Source of the DNA: Acanthacorydalis orientalis
Taxonomy: Eukaryota; Arthropoda; Insecta; Megaloptera; Corydalidae
Direction of reading: 5' to 3'
Length of the DNA stretch: 64,000 nucleotides
NCBI GenBank assembly: GCA_034766995.1
Contig: CM068317.1
Coordinates: 27,531,001 to 27,595,000 of the forward strand
Numbering within the stretch: position 1 is the first letter of the stretch; each line of letters opens with the position of its first letter. The position numbers and the translations under genes were made by a program. Below the pieces are notes generated by a model that saw only the letters and a program-made list of their open reading frames with translations, searched no databases and was not told the DNA's origin. Below, in pieces: positions 35,921 through 48,239 of this stretch.

Positions 35921-36396
35921 ATATGAATGTTAATTTTAATTAAATATATAAAATTGTAACAGTTAATACATTTACACTGAATAGAAAAAATGTAATCAAA
36001 AATCTAGTTTATTGGTTTGTGTAGAGTGTACATAACTGTTTTGTATCTTAAAACAAGTGAAAATAAAATTATGCTTATTTCTACTTGTATGCACTTAGTT
36101 AAGTTAGAATTCATTTCATGACTTATTTATTATTTTTGCTTAATTTCGGAAAATAACTTCAACGGGGGTTGCGCTTTCTAGACTTTTTCCAGTATCGATT
36201 TAGACATTAAATTATTTTTCTTATGCATATTATGTAGAAAAAATTAAAAAGAGTGAGAATAAATATATTTTAAAATGATTTTTCTACATATTCGAATTAC
36301 TTAGTGATTATGTTTTTATATTTTGCGAAAGGTTTACTGAGAGTGTTTAAATCTCAAGTCAAGGCATTCTAAATCTTAACGGATTAGTATACATGC

Positions 36397-36434
<38 letters not shown>

Positions 36435-36540
36435 ATGTGTGTGTATGTGAGTGTGTATGTGTGTGTGTGTATGTGTGTATGTGTATGTGTGCATGTGTGT
36501 GTGTATGTGTGCGTGTATGTGTGTGTGTGAGAGAGAAAGT
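36397..36540. repeat. (TA)n-(TG)n microsatellite
   Basis: TA run followed by about 115 bp of GTGTAT/GTGTGC variants and GAGAGA. The Cys/Val and Thr/His ORFs here are artefacts. Confidence 0.95.
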
Positions 36541-36947
36541 GTGTAAGTACATATTTATGAAAATAGTCAATGCAATTATCGTCATGTTCATCAATATTCT
36601 TCTCATTAATAAAAAATACTTTCCGGATGCTAATTATTTGTGTAATAATGAATAATGGTCACGTTCAAATTTAAGCAGTTTATGATATACGTAAGAAACA
36701 ATTCCAAATATATATCTATACATGCTTTCATTGTTAACTGTTATAAATGGATGTAGAAATTACGGGACAAGCAAAGTAATTAGTCTTTGCTAATTAATTT
36801 AATTTGTTATCATTTAGAATAAAGCAGCTATGATTATAAAAGAAATGAGTTGTTCTTTTGTTAAACAAACATTAAAAACATCCACGCGGAATAATTTATT
36901 CTCAACACGTACAATCTATTAAATGACATAATAAAAACCTTTTGCAG

Positions 36948-36972
36948 TTATCTGTCTATGAAAATCGTGAAG
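36948..36972 (+). CDS. Candidate 25 nt microexon
   Basis: Good signals on both sides: CCTTTTGCAG before and GAAG|GTAAGC after. In the phase left by the preceding exon it reads S-YLSMKIVK and ends in phase 0. In another frame it reads LSVYENRE, which looks equally protein-like, so either an exon between is missed or the frame differs. A (TA)n tract begins about 30 bp after the donor. Confidence 0.4.
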
Positions 36973-36998
36973 GTAAGCTCTTGCTCATTTATGTAGAA

Positions 36999-37001
<3 letters not shown>

Positions 37002-37041
<40 letters not shown>

Positions 37042-37063
37042 TATATATATATATATATATATA

Positions 37064-37133
<70 letters not shown>
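37002..37133. repeat. (TA)n microsatellite with AATT breaks
   Basis: Three TA tracts separated by TAATTA. Confidence 0.95.
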
Positions 37134-37137
<4 letters not shown>

Positions 37138-37892
37138 TGTATGCTTGTATAGGGTGTTATTGTAGTTTTATAATTTTTATATATGATTGTGCTAGTGGCA
37201 TATTGGTGAACATCTTGAAATAATTACTATTGGTATTAAACACATTTTTGTTGTAAGTAGTAAAATAGCACCGCTTTAAAGTAATTTCATTTATTAAATT
37301 TCAAGTATTAAATGTAAAAATAAAGTATTAAATTTTTTAATAAGGATTTTTATTAACTAATTGTTTTTATTTTCTAAATTTTAGTTAATTACGGAATAAT
37401 CTCTAATCATATGTGTAGACATTACGTATATATATATATATATAATTCGAATTAACAATAACAAAAATAGTTATTAATCAATTATGGAATAGTTTTGATT
37501 ACAAAAAAATGTTTGGTTTGTCAAAGAGTGAACATTTATTTGTGAAGAGTAGCATATTTCCTTTTAATTCATTTTCTGTGAGCTTTGAAATATTCTTATT
37601 TCAGCTATTTATTGTTCACTCTTTATTTTTTTATATTTCGTGGCTTTTTGTCGATAATTTCTATACTTTGTTTCTATAATCTGTTGTTTATTTTTTTGCA
37701 AAATGGTTCAACCGTTTCCACTTAATGCTTTCTGTTGTTATTTTATCCGTTAGCTTTGTTCGTTTGGGTATACATTATATTTTTGTATATTTTTTTACTA
37801 TTTCTAACATATTTTATGTGTTGTCGAACATTTTTTTCAATTTGTCTCTTTATGCACATATTATTTCAAAAGAAAAAATGTATGTGTATTAC
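37134..37892. other. AT-rich stretch, no gene seen
   Basis: Poly-T-rich DNA with no repeat ends. The ORF 37725-38015 crosses into the following MITE and is not supported. Confidence 0.5.
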
Positions 37893-37896
37893 TTAA

Positions 37897-38563
37897 CCTT
37901 TGGAGTGGCAGTGAAACTTTTCATACATTTACGAAAAATGCTATACAATTTTAAGCAAAAATATATGGTTATAGAAAAAGAATGTATATTTCGGTCAATT
38001 TTGCGTTCAAGTTAATTCAATTTTTACACAATATTAATAATATATTGGACTTCCTTTTTGCTAATAAAATCGAAAATAATTCGAAAAATTTTACAAAAAA
38101 TATTAAATATAAAAGAATTTTTTTTAGATTTTTATGTTGAAACTGTTCGCTTTTTTCTGCAAAAATATAACCCATGAGAGGTTTTTTTTGCGAATATCAA
38201 TATTGTGGAATAAAGGTAAATAAATGGATAAAATAAAAAATAAAATTTAATTTAGTCGCAGCAACTTTTCGCACAGTTTGAACTGTAACATCGACACTAA
38301 AAATTCAACAATTTAGTTAAGTCGGATATTTAGTCAGTTTTCACACATGACCTTAGAATAAAATGGATAGAACACATAAAAGTATGTGTGCATTAGCTTT
38401 TGACGTTTTTTTTATGAAGTAAAATTGATTTTTTATGAGTTATAGCACTTAGAAACCCGAGGAGCGGTATATATATATATGTATATATGTATGTATATAT
38501 CACTCTTGCCACTTTTCACAAATGTATGGAAGAGCAATATATCGCTCCTTGGCACTCAAAGGG
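37897..38563. mobile_element. TTAA-flanked MITE, about 667 bp, piggyBac-like ends
   Basis: TTAA occurs at 37893-37896 and 38564-38567. Ends CCTTTGGAGTGGC and, inverted, CCCTTTGAGTGCC are similar to each other and to the piggyBac ends at 25258/26200. Subterminal sequences also pair: TTCATACATTTACGAAAA near the left and, inverted, TTCCATACATTTGTGAAAA near the right. An inner inverted pair (CCGAGGAGCGGTATAT at 38458, ATATATCGCTCCTTGG at the right end) surrounds a TATA tract. No transposase is encoded. Confidence 0.55.
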
Positions 38564-38700
38564 TTAAATTTGTATGCTTTAGCTAATGTCATGTATTAAC
38601 AGAATTAATGTAATGTGTTATATAATTAAAATTGAAAATTTCCCATTTAGTAAATCAGTAAAATTTATAAATGATTGTAAATTATTTAAAATGAACGAAC

Positions 38701-38791
38701 ACAAATCGTTACATAGTATTTTTATGTCGACACTGTTTGAAAGTTAAAATTAATGGATACAAATCGTTAATAGTATTTTTATGTTGACACT
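38701..38791. repeat. Tandem duplication, period about 58 bp
   Basis: ACAAATCGTTACATAGTATT and the following TTTATGTCGACACT recur at 38759 as ACAAATCGTTAATAGTATT and TTTATGTTGACACT. Confidence 0.8.
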
Positions 38792-39009
38792 CGGTATACA
38801 ACCATTTATATAAAATAATACATGTACACAGTTAAAAAGGTAGACAATAAGTAATAAGAAAATTATGACGGTAATTTTAACGTAACTAGGCAGCAATAAA
38901 TGTGCTCGTTCCATTTTACCTTACTGAAATGGTGTCGTATTTTGTAAGTTTATGACTGAAATTATAATTAAATTGCGGCAATTATTTCAAATAAATAATC
39001 CAATTTCGT

Positions 39010-39110
39010 ATATCTTGGATGTGCGTTGGCGGCGTCTCTTGGTGACAATTTAGGCCGATAATGTTCAAACAAAGATGGCCGATTTGTTTATTGAGTAAAA
39101 CAATGATGAT
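39010..39110 (+). promoter_or_regulatory. GC-rich island with Kozak-like ATG, possible first exon
   Basis: GTGCGTTGGCGGCGTCTCTT and GGCCGATAATG are unusual in this AT-rich window. AAAGATGGCCGATTTG gives MADLFIE and then TAA, or, with the weak donor GA|GTAAAA, a short start exon. It may be a transcription start or leader; there is no other proof. Confidence 0.25.
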
Positions 39111-39700
39111 GTCATCGTTTATTTTTACCATTGTAATTTAATTGTTTAAATATTTAAATCAGATTCAAATTATGAATGACTAAGTCAGGATGTTGGGATA
39201 GCTTCTGAAAAATTCTAACTTGTTCAGAATTGTATGTGATGATTATATATATATATATATAATTTATGATTTTTTTAAACATTTCTTTCTCTGGGTTTGT
39301 TGTATGATTTTACGTATAATACATACAATGTGTATTGTAAAAATTGTAACGGAGAACATTTTGTAGCGAGAACTTTTCTGAGATAGACTGAAGCAGTAAA
39401 TGTTGAAGACAGTTGATGGTAGGAGGTAACATACTACAATCTTAGAGATTACAAAATTCTTAAAAGCAAAAAAATGTTGAAGTGAAAAATGGAGAAAATT
39501 TTATGAAAATATCTTAAGTGTAAATGATATAAGACTGACTAATTCAAGTATTTGATTTGATAGAAAAGTAACGATTATATATAAAGAAAACCCATTTTTT
39601 CAATGAAATATAAATTACGTTTATTAGAAAAATGATTAAAATAATAATTTTCAAGTATTTATTTCCTTTTAAGTATGTCGAGATGTTCAAAATGCGTTTA

Positions 39701-39922
39701 TTACTCTAGGTCTAAATTGCATACTTGAAGTAATATTTTCAATATAAAATTAAGATCAACAACACGATCCTGACAATTAATTTTAGACGGCATGTTCTTC
39801 TTTTTAATTTTTATCGAAGAATTAATTTCAAAAATTCTTTCATGAAGACTATTATATATTTTCAATGCTAGTACATAATTTGTAGCATATTCGGTTTTGT
39901 AAAAATATTGACTTATATTCAT
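39701..39922 (-). CDS. Unrecognised 73-residue ORF
   Basis: MNISQYFYKTEYATNYVLAL, then KIYNSLHERIFEINSSIKIK, then MPSKINCQDRVVDLNFILKI, ending CNLDLE and TAATAA. The codon mix and the balance of charged and hydrophobic residues look coding. Past the stops the frame continues THFEHLDILKRK, which hints at a longer, now interrupted gene. I do not recognise the family; predicted largely helical, with no signal peptide. There is no start or splice evidence beyond the ATG. Confidence 0.35.
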   Translation of the reverse strand: MNISQYFYKTEYATNYVLALKIYNSLHERIFEINSSIKIKKKNMPSKINCQDRVVDLNFILKILLQVCNLDLE

Positions 39923-40514
39923 ATAAATTGAATTAATGATAATTGATTATGTTGATTGTAGTACTTCTTCAACATACGTACATATATTATTATTGAATTA
40001 ATTACTTAAAAGAACGAAATAGTAGTAAATACAGTATTTCGTACAAATCAAGGAATGGGAGTCTTGAACAAGAAAACGGAACAGACTCAAAGTAGTAACA
40101 TCCGGATACGTGACAAAGTGCGTTCGTTACGAACAAGTCACGCAACCGAAACAAAACACTTATCTCTCTCTAGGTTAGATATAATATCTCCATTTTGACA
40201 CTAATAACACGCTCTTATCTTTTATCTTCCATTGAGTGTATAGTCTCTTAATTTGTTCTGCAGATAACTCACTTTAAAGTGTAACTTTATAATATTATTT
40301 TGTGACCTATATACTACTATGGCTTGTTATTAAATATAATTTGTGAACGCTATTGTAATAAAATTTAGTTATCTTCGTAAAGGAAATTAAATATATCTAA
40401 TATCTAAATATGTTATTAAGTATAATAGTTTTAATTTTAGTCTCCATTTAAACTCCCACTTGTATTACATTTATATACTTTCAAACATATATACAAATAC
40501 TTTCGAATATAAAC

Positions 40515-40516
<2 letters not shown>

Positions 40517-40552
<36 letters not shown>
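40517..40552. repeat. (TA)n microsatellite
   Basis: TA run. Confidence 0.95.
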
Positions 40553-40555
<3 letters not shown>

Positions 40556-40766
40556 TTAAAAAGCAACACATTTAAAAAAAATCCAAACAGCTAATTATAT
40601 GTCTCAGTAATCATAATAACGTCATTTTTGTACCAATAACCTAGTCCGTTTGTTGTGGCTCATACTGGAATTTCACGCTCGATTTTGTAGATTGAACTTA
40701 AGTTTTCTTGAGATACGCCATAATAAAAATAAAAATTTTTTATGTTGTAACATTTTAAAGCGTGAT

Positions 40767-40777
40767 ATGTATATATA

Positions 40778-40823
<46 letters not shown>
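40767..40823. repeat. (TA)n microsatellite
   Basis: TA run with two AATATA breaks. Confidence 0.95.
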
Positions 40824-40825
<2 letters not shown>

Positions 40826-41019
40826 ACAGTCTTTTTTTTATTTTATAGTCAAATAACACAAAATTGGTAAAGCGTACTTTAATTATTGATTGATTATTTA
40901 GAATTTTATAAAGTGTATAGTTATTTTTTTCATTATTGTTTCCTTTGTTACCATATCTTATATTATGATTTGCTGGATTTTTGAATCTGCTATTTATAAT
41001 CAGTATTTTTCAAACCTGA

Positions 41020-41700
41020 TCAATATTCTCGCTTTCACGAATGATGTCCTTTTTCATCCCACAAATCACATCACAATTTTCAATCAAAAATATTCAATAA
41101 ATCATTGATTATGGCATTCCATGTCAGTTCTGAGAATGACGGCGTTCCATCGAAATACGCCATCCTTCTAATTCTTCATTCTGTCGCCATAAGCGACAGT
41201 TGAAAATAATTTTCGAAAGGACAATCGAAAGAACTTGTCCCTTCCAAATAAACAAAAACGTATCAGTTTTTATATTAGATAAGTGATACGAATTGATTCA
41301 AAAGTTTGGACCTGTGTTTGGGACCGTTTTCCTGTTGAAAAACGAATCGTTTCCCAACAATCCTTGCTTCAGAAGGCAAAGTATGCTTCTTCAATATATC
41401 CTTGTAGTGCTCATTGTTTAGTTTCCCTTCGATTTTAACAACATCTCGTAACCAATACCCGCAAAACAGCCCATCAGTATCACAAATCCCCTACCATGTG
41501 TAACGGTTTGAATTATACATTGATTCGAAACCTCCTCTCCAGCTAATCTGCGAATAAAGATACGTCTACTTGAAACAAAAACTACAAATTTCGATTCGTC
41601 ACTCCATAGAACCATTTTCTAATCAGTGGTGGTCCAGTTTTCGTGTTGGTTTGCCCATTTAAGCGTTTTCGCGAATTTATTAATATTAATACTCCTAGAA
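41020..41700 (-). pseudogene. Tc1-type transposase pseudogene
   Basis: Minus-strand blocks in order: KTLKWANQHENWTTTD, a stop, KMVLWSDESKFVVFVSSRR, CIIQTVTHGRGFVILMGCFA, GIGYEM, then after a +1 shift VVKIEGKLNNEHYKDILKKH, LPSEARIVGKRFVFQQENG, PKHRSKLLNQF and a faint DLWDE. They follow the DDE domain of Tc1 transposases: first Asp in WSDESKF, second in FQQDNDPKH, then the PNPIE.LWDE region. The second catalytic Asp is replaced by Glu (QQENGPKH). One stop and one frameshift near 41445 interrupt the best part, and the third-residue region is degraded. The helix-turn-helix half is not found. Confidence 0.85.
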
Positions 41701-41792
41701 TCTTTTTATTTTTTTATTACGCTGTCTGCTATCTTACCAGATAATTTTAATTATTTTGTTATTTGACGGTTACTTTGTCCCAAATTATGTTG

Positions 41793-41795
<3 letters not shown>

Positions 41796-41853
<58 letters not shown>
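41796..41853. repeat. (TA)n microsatellite
   Basis: TA run upstream of the Tc1 relic. Confidence 0.95.
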
Positions 41854-41857
<4 letters not shown>

Positions 41858-42043
41858 AGATTCTTTTTTATGCAAATAACGTAATTTGATAAAATGTTTA
41901 TTTTTTGAAAAAAATCAAATTAAGCCGCAGTAAAATAGCAATTCATACAACTATAAACTTGTAATAACAATAGAATAAATATTTGTTTCATTTTATTGTG
42001 TCTTCTAAAAATGAATTTTCGCTGTATATGTAGTAATACTAAC

Positions 42044-42050
<7 letters not shown>

Positions 42051-42107
<57 letters not shown>
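42051..42107. repeat. (TA)n microsatellite
   Basis: TA run. Confidence 0.95.
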
Positions 42108-42108
<1 letters not shown>

Positions 42109-42109
42109 A

Positions 42110-42390
42110 ATTAGAAAACATACAAATGAGGAAAAACAGTCACACTTCTAACGCTAAACATAAACCACCACTCTGAAACACATTTGAACTTCAAATACCA
42201 CACTTTGGCCGACGCCACATCTTTTAAACAATGGTGAACATTTTCATTCATCCGGTACCAAAGGAAACCTCAATACCAACTCACTTGAGTGAATAGTCCT
42301 ATACTATAGAAAATACCGTTGACTATATTGTGGCTTCTCCGGTTTCGACTAATGGATCCAATGCTATATGTGTACATTATACGTTCGCAG
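42110..42390. other. GC-richer unexplained segment between two (TA)n tracts
   Basis: Contains GGCCGACGCCACATC, CATCCGGTACCAAAGG and GGCTTCTCCGGTTTCG, unlike the neighbouring DNA. It has no long ORF on either strand and no inverted ends. It could be a SINE or an old gene fragment. Confidence 0.3.
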
Positions 42391-42414
42391 ATATATAAAT
42401 TTATACATATACAA

Positions 42415-42415
<1 letters not shown>

Positions 42416-42460
<45 letters not shown>
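42416..42460. repeat. (TA)n microsatellite
   Basis: TA run. Confidence 0.95.
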
Positions 42461-42462
<2 letters not shown>

Positions 42463-43084
42463 GTATGTATATGTGATCAGTTTTAAGCAAACGTTTGTTG
42501 CAATGATAGATTAATTCAATTAATCCGTAAACACGAAATCAGCTTATACAAAATAAATCAAACTGAATTTCATTTCAATCTTCCTTTATATTTCAGTAGT
42601 TATATTATGAAAACATTTTTAGACTTTTTTTGTATTATAAAAAGGGTAAAAGTTTTTAAATTTAATAAACATTCTTTCCTTTGAAAACTGTTATGAAAAA
42701 GGTTAAAACATTTCGTTGATTTATGTCAACACACTTATTTTTAATTTTGTTTTAATTAAACTGGAGTAAATATATATTTGTTAAAAAGAATAATAGTACT
42801 ATGCATTTTTTGTATAGGCACGAAAAACTTTAATTATGAAATACATTCGTCAGTAGTGAAATAAAAAAAATGCAAACTTTATAATACGGATAATAATGCT
42901 AAGTAAACATACAAGTATATCAAGTTCATATAATGTCACAGGTCGACCTACTTCATGTATGCACTTGATGTAAAAAAGCACAGAAAGAAACATGATCCAA
43001 ACAAATTTGAAATGTGTATGTATTTTACTTTCATTGTATATGACTGTGTGAGAGAGATAAAGAAAAAGGATACCACACACATAA

Positions 43085-43088
<4 letters not shown>

Positions 43089-43143
<55 letters not shown>
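43089..43143. repeat. (TA)n microsatellite
   Basis: TA run. Confidence 0.95.
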
Positions 43144-43145
<2 letters not shown>

Positions 43146-44056
43146 TGTATGTATCTATTTAAAAGAAACAATATGTGTTAGTTCGAAATGAATAGATCTA
43201 AGCTTAAGATTTGCAATGAATTTTTTTATGTAGACTTTTCAATATCTAAAGCGTATTTTATTTCAGTGGAGTATATTTTTAACATATTTGTTCCATTTCA
43301 TCTAAACGAAAATTTAAGTTTTTGTTGTAAATTAATTTTATCTCATTGATAAAACTTATGCAATTACGCCAAGAGCAGATTTATTTATTTAATTATCGTT
43401 TCTATTTGAAATAGTATTTTTTTATTATAGATTTACATGTTTCCAAATATAGTAATAATATGGAAATAAAAGTTGAGAGTTAAAAACGAATGTTTTATAA
43501 TAAATTGAGTTTGTTCGGCAAAACAGAAAAGGTATATCTTTTAATATTAGAAATGATTTAATTATGAATTTACCAAATACTAAGTAAACTTATTCTCGAG
43601 TGATTATCACTGTTGCAAGTGACTTTCAGTTTTGAAAAAAAGTATATTAACATTGACTATTATTTTGTGAAAGCATTTAGAAGTATTAAAGTGATTATTG
43701 AAGAAGAAAAATTGGAATTGACTTTAGGAAGGACTTATAACCAGGTTTCAGTATGATAAAATGTTCATTGAAGAAGATGTTTAATGTAATAAACTACTTG
43801 TATTTTGTAGCTGAAATGGTTAACGTATTAAAGTCATCACGTTAAATTTTATTTCGAATGCACTAGTTGTAATCTGAAATTTAGTAAGGATTCTTCGTAA
43901 AAGAAGTAAACATGACACGTTTTTATCGATCAGAGATATTATGTTGAGTTTCAATTCATTAATCGAATAATCGTTCCAGAAAATTTTCTCTTAATGAAAG
44001 AATTGTATTTGTTGTGAGATTAGACGTATGCTTTGTGACATGTTAGGTAGAAATGT
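43144..44056. other. Intergenic or intronic stretch, no gene seen
   Basis: AT-rich, without coding signal or repeat ends. Confidence 0.5.
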
Positions 44057-44497
<441 letters not shown>

Positions 44498-45121
44498 TTT
44501 ATTGCCTTCTTTGAGTCGTTAATGATATTAGTTGTCGTTGTGTCCTTAAACCCTCCTCTATATAGAGTGAGGTTGAAACATTTAGTAAGGATGTTATTAA
44601 GAGAATTGAAATGCGAGCAGTTCATTTGAATGAATTTCATTGATAAATAGAAAGTTCCACTTTAAACGTTAGATTCCATTTAGAAAATAGAAGTTTTCAA
44701 TAGATGTATTCTGTTTGTCCTTATCTACAGAAACAAAAGTCTTAAATTATAAAACAGTTCAACTATTTTAGAAAATTTAGATAATTATGAAAATATATTT
44801 TTTACAAATAACAAGAAGAAATAGAAGAATAAAGCATTGGATATAAAAGTCACGAGAATAATATTTATAATAAGAGTACAGATTTTAACATGAAAAAGAG
44901 TGGTATATACTTCAGAAGGAAAAGACGATTAATGGAAAATAAGACTTACTGATTGCAAGTCAAAAATATAAAATCAAAAAAAAAATAAAATGATAAAGAA
45001 TAATCATTGGGCGAGGTAAATATATTGGAGATTGTTTGAGAAATTTTTGGCAAAGGAATCACTAGACTGTTAAAATAGGAAAAAATCTGAAAAAATATTT
45101 ATTTAGAATTGACTTGCAAAG

Positions 45122-45122
<1 letters not shown>

Positions 45123-45212
<90 letters not shown>

Positions 45213-45248
45213 CATACATACATATACATATACATACATACATACATA
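45123..45248. repeat. (TA)n/(TACA)n microsatellite
   Basis: TA tract passing into TACATACATATACA variants. Confidence 0.95.
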
Positions 45249-45624
45249 TCTGTGTCTGTAGATTTTAGTTTAAAAAATACTTAAATAGCGTGAGGTTATT
45301 CAGTGTTGTCCTAGACTGGAGTAGTGTAAAAATGACCTAGTTAACATATCCGCGAATATTCGTTAGTTTTATTGTGTTCACAGAAATTTTGTTTTAGAGT
45401 TTCATTTGAATTTGATACAATTTAAAATTTTAATTTTGTAAATTCCTGCATTGACGAACTTACTTTTTCCACTATTTAAAAAATAGTCTTTTAAATGAAA
45501 AAGAATACCCTGAGTTTTTTTGGAGAATGCATATTATATTTTACATTTGCGTGTCATTTCATTTTGGAGTTACGTTGTCGGTGTTAATACACAAACATAT
45601 ATGTACTCTTATTTCGACGTTATA

Positions 45625-46192
45625 TTAAGTTGGTAGGAAAATAATTGCGGTTTTTATTTCCTGAATTCTAACCTTAATTTTTTTCAATAAAAGTGTTATT
45701 TCACTGTGTTCATGTCAATATCATTTTAAAGTGTATTTTTGGGTCTGTATTTTGGTAACATCGACTTTGGTTTCATTATTAATTTTGCTTCAAGTTAGGA
45801 TTTTGTATTAAAGATGGAAAAGAAGCAAATGAGAGTAATTTTTTTGCATGAGTTCAAAAACGGATGAAACTACTCGTAAATTAAACGAATCTTTTAGTGT
45901 GGAAGCTTTTACTGTTCAGGAACGTACGGTACGATGGTGGCTCCAAACATTTCGTGCTGGAGACGAGAGCCTTAAAGATGAAGAAGGTCGCGAACGTCCT
46001 TCTTCAGTTCACAACGACCAACTAAAGGCGTTAGTAGAATCAGAACTACCCACAACAATTCGAGAATTCTCTCAAAAGTTGTGTTAGTCATCAATTAGTT
46101 CTGGTTTACTTAAAACAGCTGTGAAAATCAAAAATGCTTGACATATATTAATTTGAAGGTCATAAACCGCAACTATTTTTCTACTAGCTTAA
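45625..46192 (+). mobile_element. Mellifera-type mariner, internally deleted copy 3 (best preserved)
   Basis: Ends TTAAGTTGGTAGGAAAATAA and, inverted, TTAAGCTAGTAGAAAAATAG, with TA on both sides. From an ATG at 45814 the start (MEKKQMRVIFLHEF) shifts frame and continues TDETTRKLNESFSVEAF, TVQERTVRWWLQTFRAGDES, DEEGRERPSSVHNDQLKALV and TTIREFSQKL. That is the paired helix-turn-helix DNA-binding region of mariner transposases. It then passes directly to AATTTGAAGGTCATAAACCG and the terminal repeat. No catalytic domain is left. Confidence 0.85.
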
Positions 46193-47456
46193 TATTAAGA
46201 CGATTCGAGATTATCGTAAATAGTTGATTAGAATGACAAATTATAAGTTAGTGTATTTGAACCAGATTAATGAAGTTATTTTTAATGAGGTCCTTTAATG
46301 AAGTAAAAAAAATTGTGTTGAGTGATTCATTTGTCCGTACTCGCACTCTTTTTGTAATAATACATTTTTGGTTTACGTGACAAACGTACTGTATTAGATA
46401 CATGAAATGAAATAATTTTAAAAAATAAGATTATTTTTAAAAATATGTTTCTATAAATAAATTTGATTATATTTTTATTTTGAAGTAAAAAATGTATTAA
46501 TTAAAATGAAATACGGTGTTCGATATAAAAAGAAACATGTGTCATATAGCAGTTTTTTTTAAATATTACAGTAAATATATTATCTTATAATGACATTTTT
46601 ATTACTACAGGTGAACAACTTAAATTCACGCGACGTTGTCACCTCAACTCACCTCATCTCACTATAATTATTTTATATTATTATAGCAGGATTGATAACA
46701 TCAAGTATGTACTGTAAGTGCAATTGAAACATATCATTACAATCATTATAAAAAATAATATTAGAATAATTGTAACAATGTAAGAATTTTCTGTACAAAA
46801 ATAGGTTATAGTCTCCACTGTACTTAGATCGAGCATGCGACGGCAATTTTTTGGAATAAAAATGGAAGTCGCACAGAATTTTGTGTTAGTTTTTTTTTGT
46901 TACTGTGAAGTGGGTACTGTTTTTTCATATTGTGTTTGTATTTCAGTGACATATTTCACAATTTAAGTAAGGTTTTATTTGTGAATGTGTAAATTTAAAA
47001 TATAAATTAATATTTATTTTAATTATAATACTGCCTTTGGTGTTGTCAAAATTAATCGTTTAAATTTATTTCATTTATTATAAATAATTTGGTTATTTAA
47101 TATACTTTTTTTAGTTCATATTATACGTCTGATCGATATATGAAAAATTCAAATTATTGTAATATTTTTTATCATGTAAAACTTGTTGATTTAACGAAAA
47201 TTGTTGAACATTATGGATAATTGTTTAAATTACTTTTTAGTGTTCAGTTCACTTTGAACGTAATTTAAAGTAAATGATATTTTTTGCATGAATAATTTAT
47301 ATAAATTATTATTTTTACCTGTTAATTGTTATTATTTTATTTTATTATATTTTTGCTATAAAATTCTATTATTTTTACATTTTTGAATATTTATTTTAAT
47401 TTTAATATTTGTTACATAAGATGTTTAAACGCTTTAAAAGTGTAAAATTTCTAAAT
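46193..47456. other. AT-rich stretch, one candidate exon only
   Basis: Apart from the speculative exon at 46611 I see no coding signal. CTCAACTCACCTCATCTCAC is the only C-rich phrase. Confidence 0.4.
46611..46667 (+). CDS. Possible terminal exon of the serine-rich gene, speculative
   Basis: After ATTACTACAG the phase continuing from 36972 reads VNNLNSRDVVTSTHLISL and then TAA. A second frame, compatible with the LSVYENRE reading of the microexon, stays open as EQLKFTRRCHLNSPHL and beyond. The exon is 9.6 kb from the previous one and rests on the acceptor and composition alone. Confidence 0.2.
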   Translation: MNNLNSRDVVTSTHLISL

Positions 47457-47811
47457 CAGTGATTTTTAACCATTTTTTAATCCTGGAGTATCCAGTATTC
47501 TATCTATTTTTGTAGTTCTTAGTTCTATGCGAATAAATTTTTTTTAAAGTAATGACTAAAAAACATAAAAAGAAAAATATGTTCGAAAAATTACTTTAAT
47601 TAGATTAGTGAGGTTTTTGATGTTCAACACGATCTTCTAGTTTGTGTATTTTTGGTTCAGTTGTTTCGGTTGATACTATTAGCTTGTAGAAATTTATTGG
47701 GAGACGAGTTCGTTTGTCAGTTTTTATATTATTGCGGAAAACAATTTTTCCATGTAACTGTTGAGGTGATGCCTTTGAAGTGATGCTTGATATAACTGTT
47801 GATAACCGCTG
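47457..47811. mobile_element. Probable hAT-type MITE, 355 bp
   Basis: Left end CAGTGATTTTTAACCATTTT, and right end read inverted CAGCGGTTATCAACAG, both of the CAGTGGTTNTCAACC type common in hAT elements. The flanking 8-mers TTCTAAAT and TTCACTAT match at 5 of 8 only. No coding content. Confidence 0.45.
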
Positions 47812-48201
47812 TTCACTATATTTTGAATTGATGTATTAAACATGAGAAATATTCTTTATGAATAGCCCCCCTATTATATCAAAAATTGAGTATTATATTT
47901 ATAATAATTGTATTTGATCTATAAAAATTATCTAATCGAATGTTTTTTTTTCTTTCATTTCATTGAATTTTTTTCACAACTCTTTCAACCTAATATTGTT
48001 ATGTGCTTTATTAATTTGACAGGCATTCGTTTTCTTAATATAGTTTAACTTGTGTTACAACGTCCGAGTGTAACTTATGTTGAATTGGGTTAATAATTCA
48101 AGTGCTGATCAATTTCCACTATTGATTAAAAAGACCTGATAACTTTTTTAAATATAAATATTTTTAATTGTGTTTAGTACATTTTTTTTATCAACGGTAT
48201 T

Positions 48202-48207
<6 letters not shown>

Positions 48208-48238
<31 letters not shown>
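48208..48238. repeat. (TA)n microsatellite
   Basis: Short TA run. Confidence 0.9.

Positions 48239-48239
<1 letters not shown>

Noticed and set aside
36376..36655. Cys-Val and Thr-His repeat ORFs
   Set aside because: Translation of a (TG)n microsatellite.
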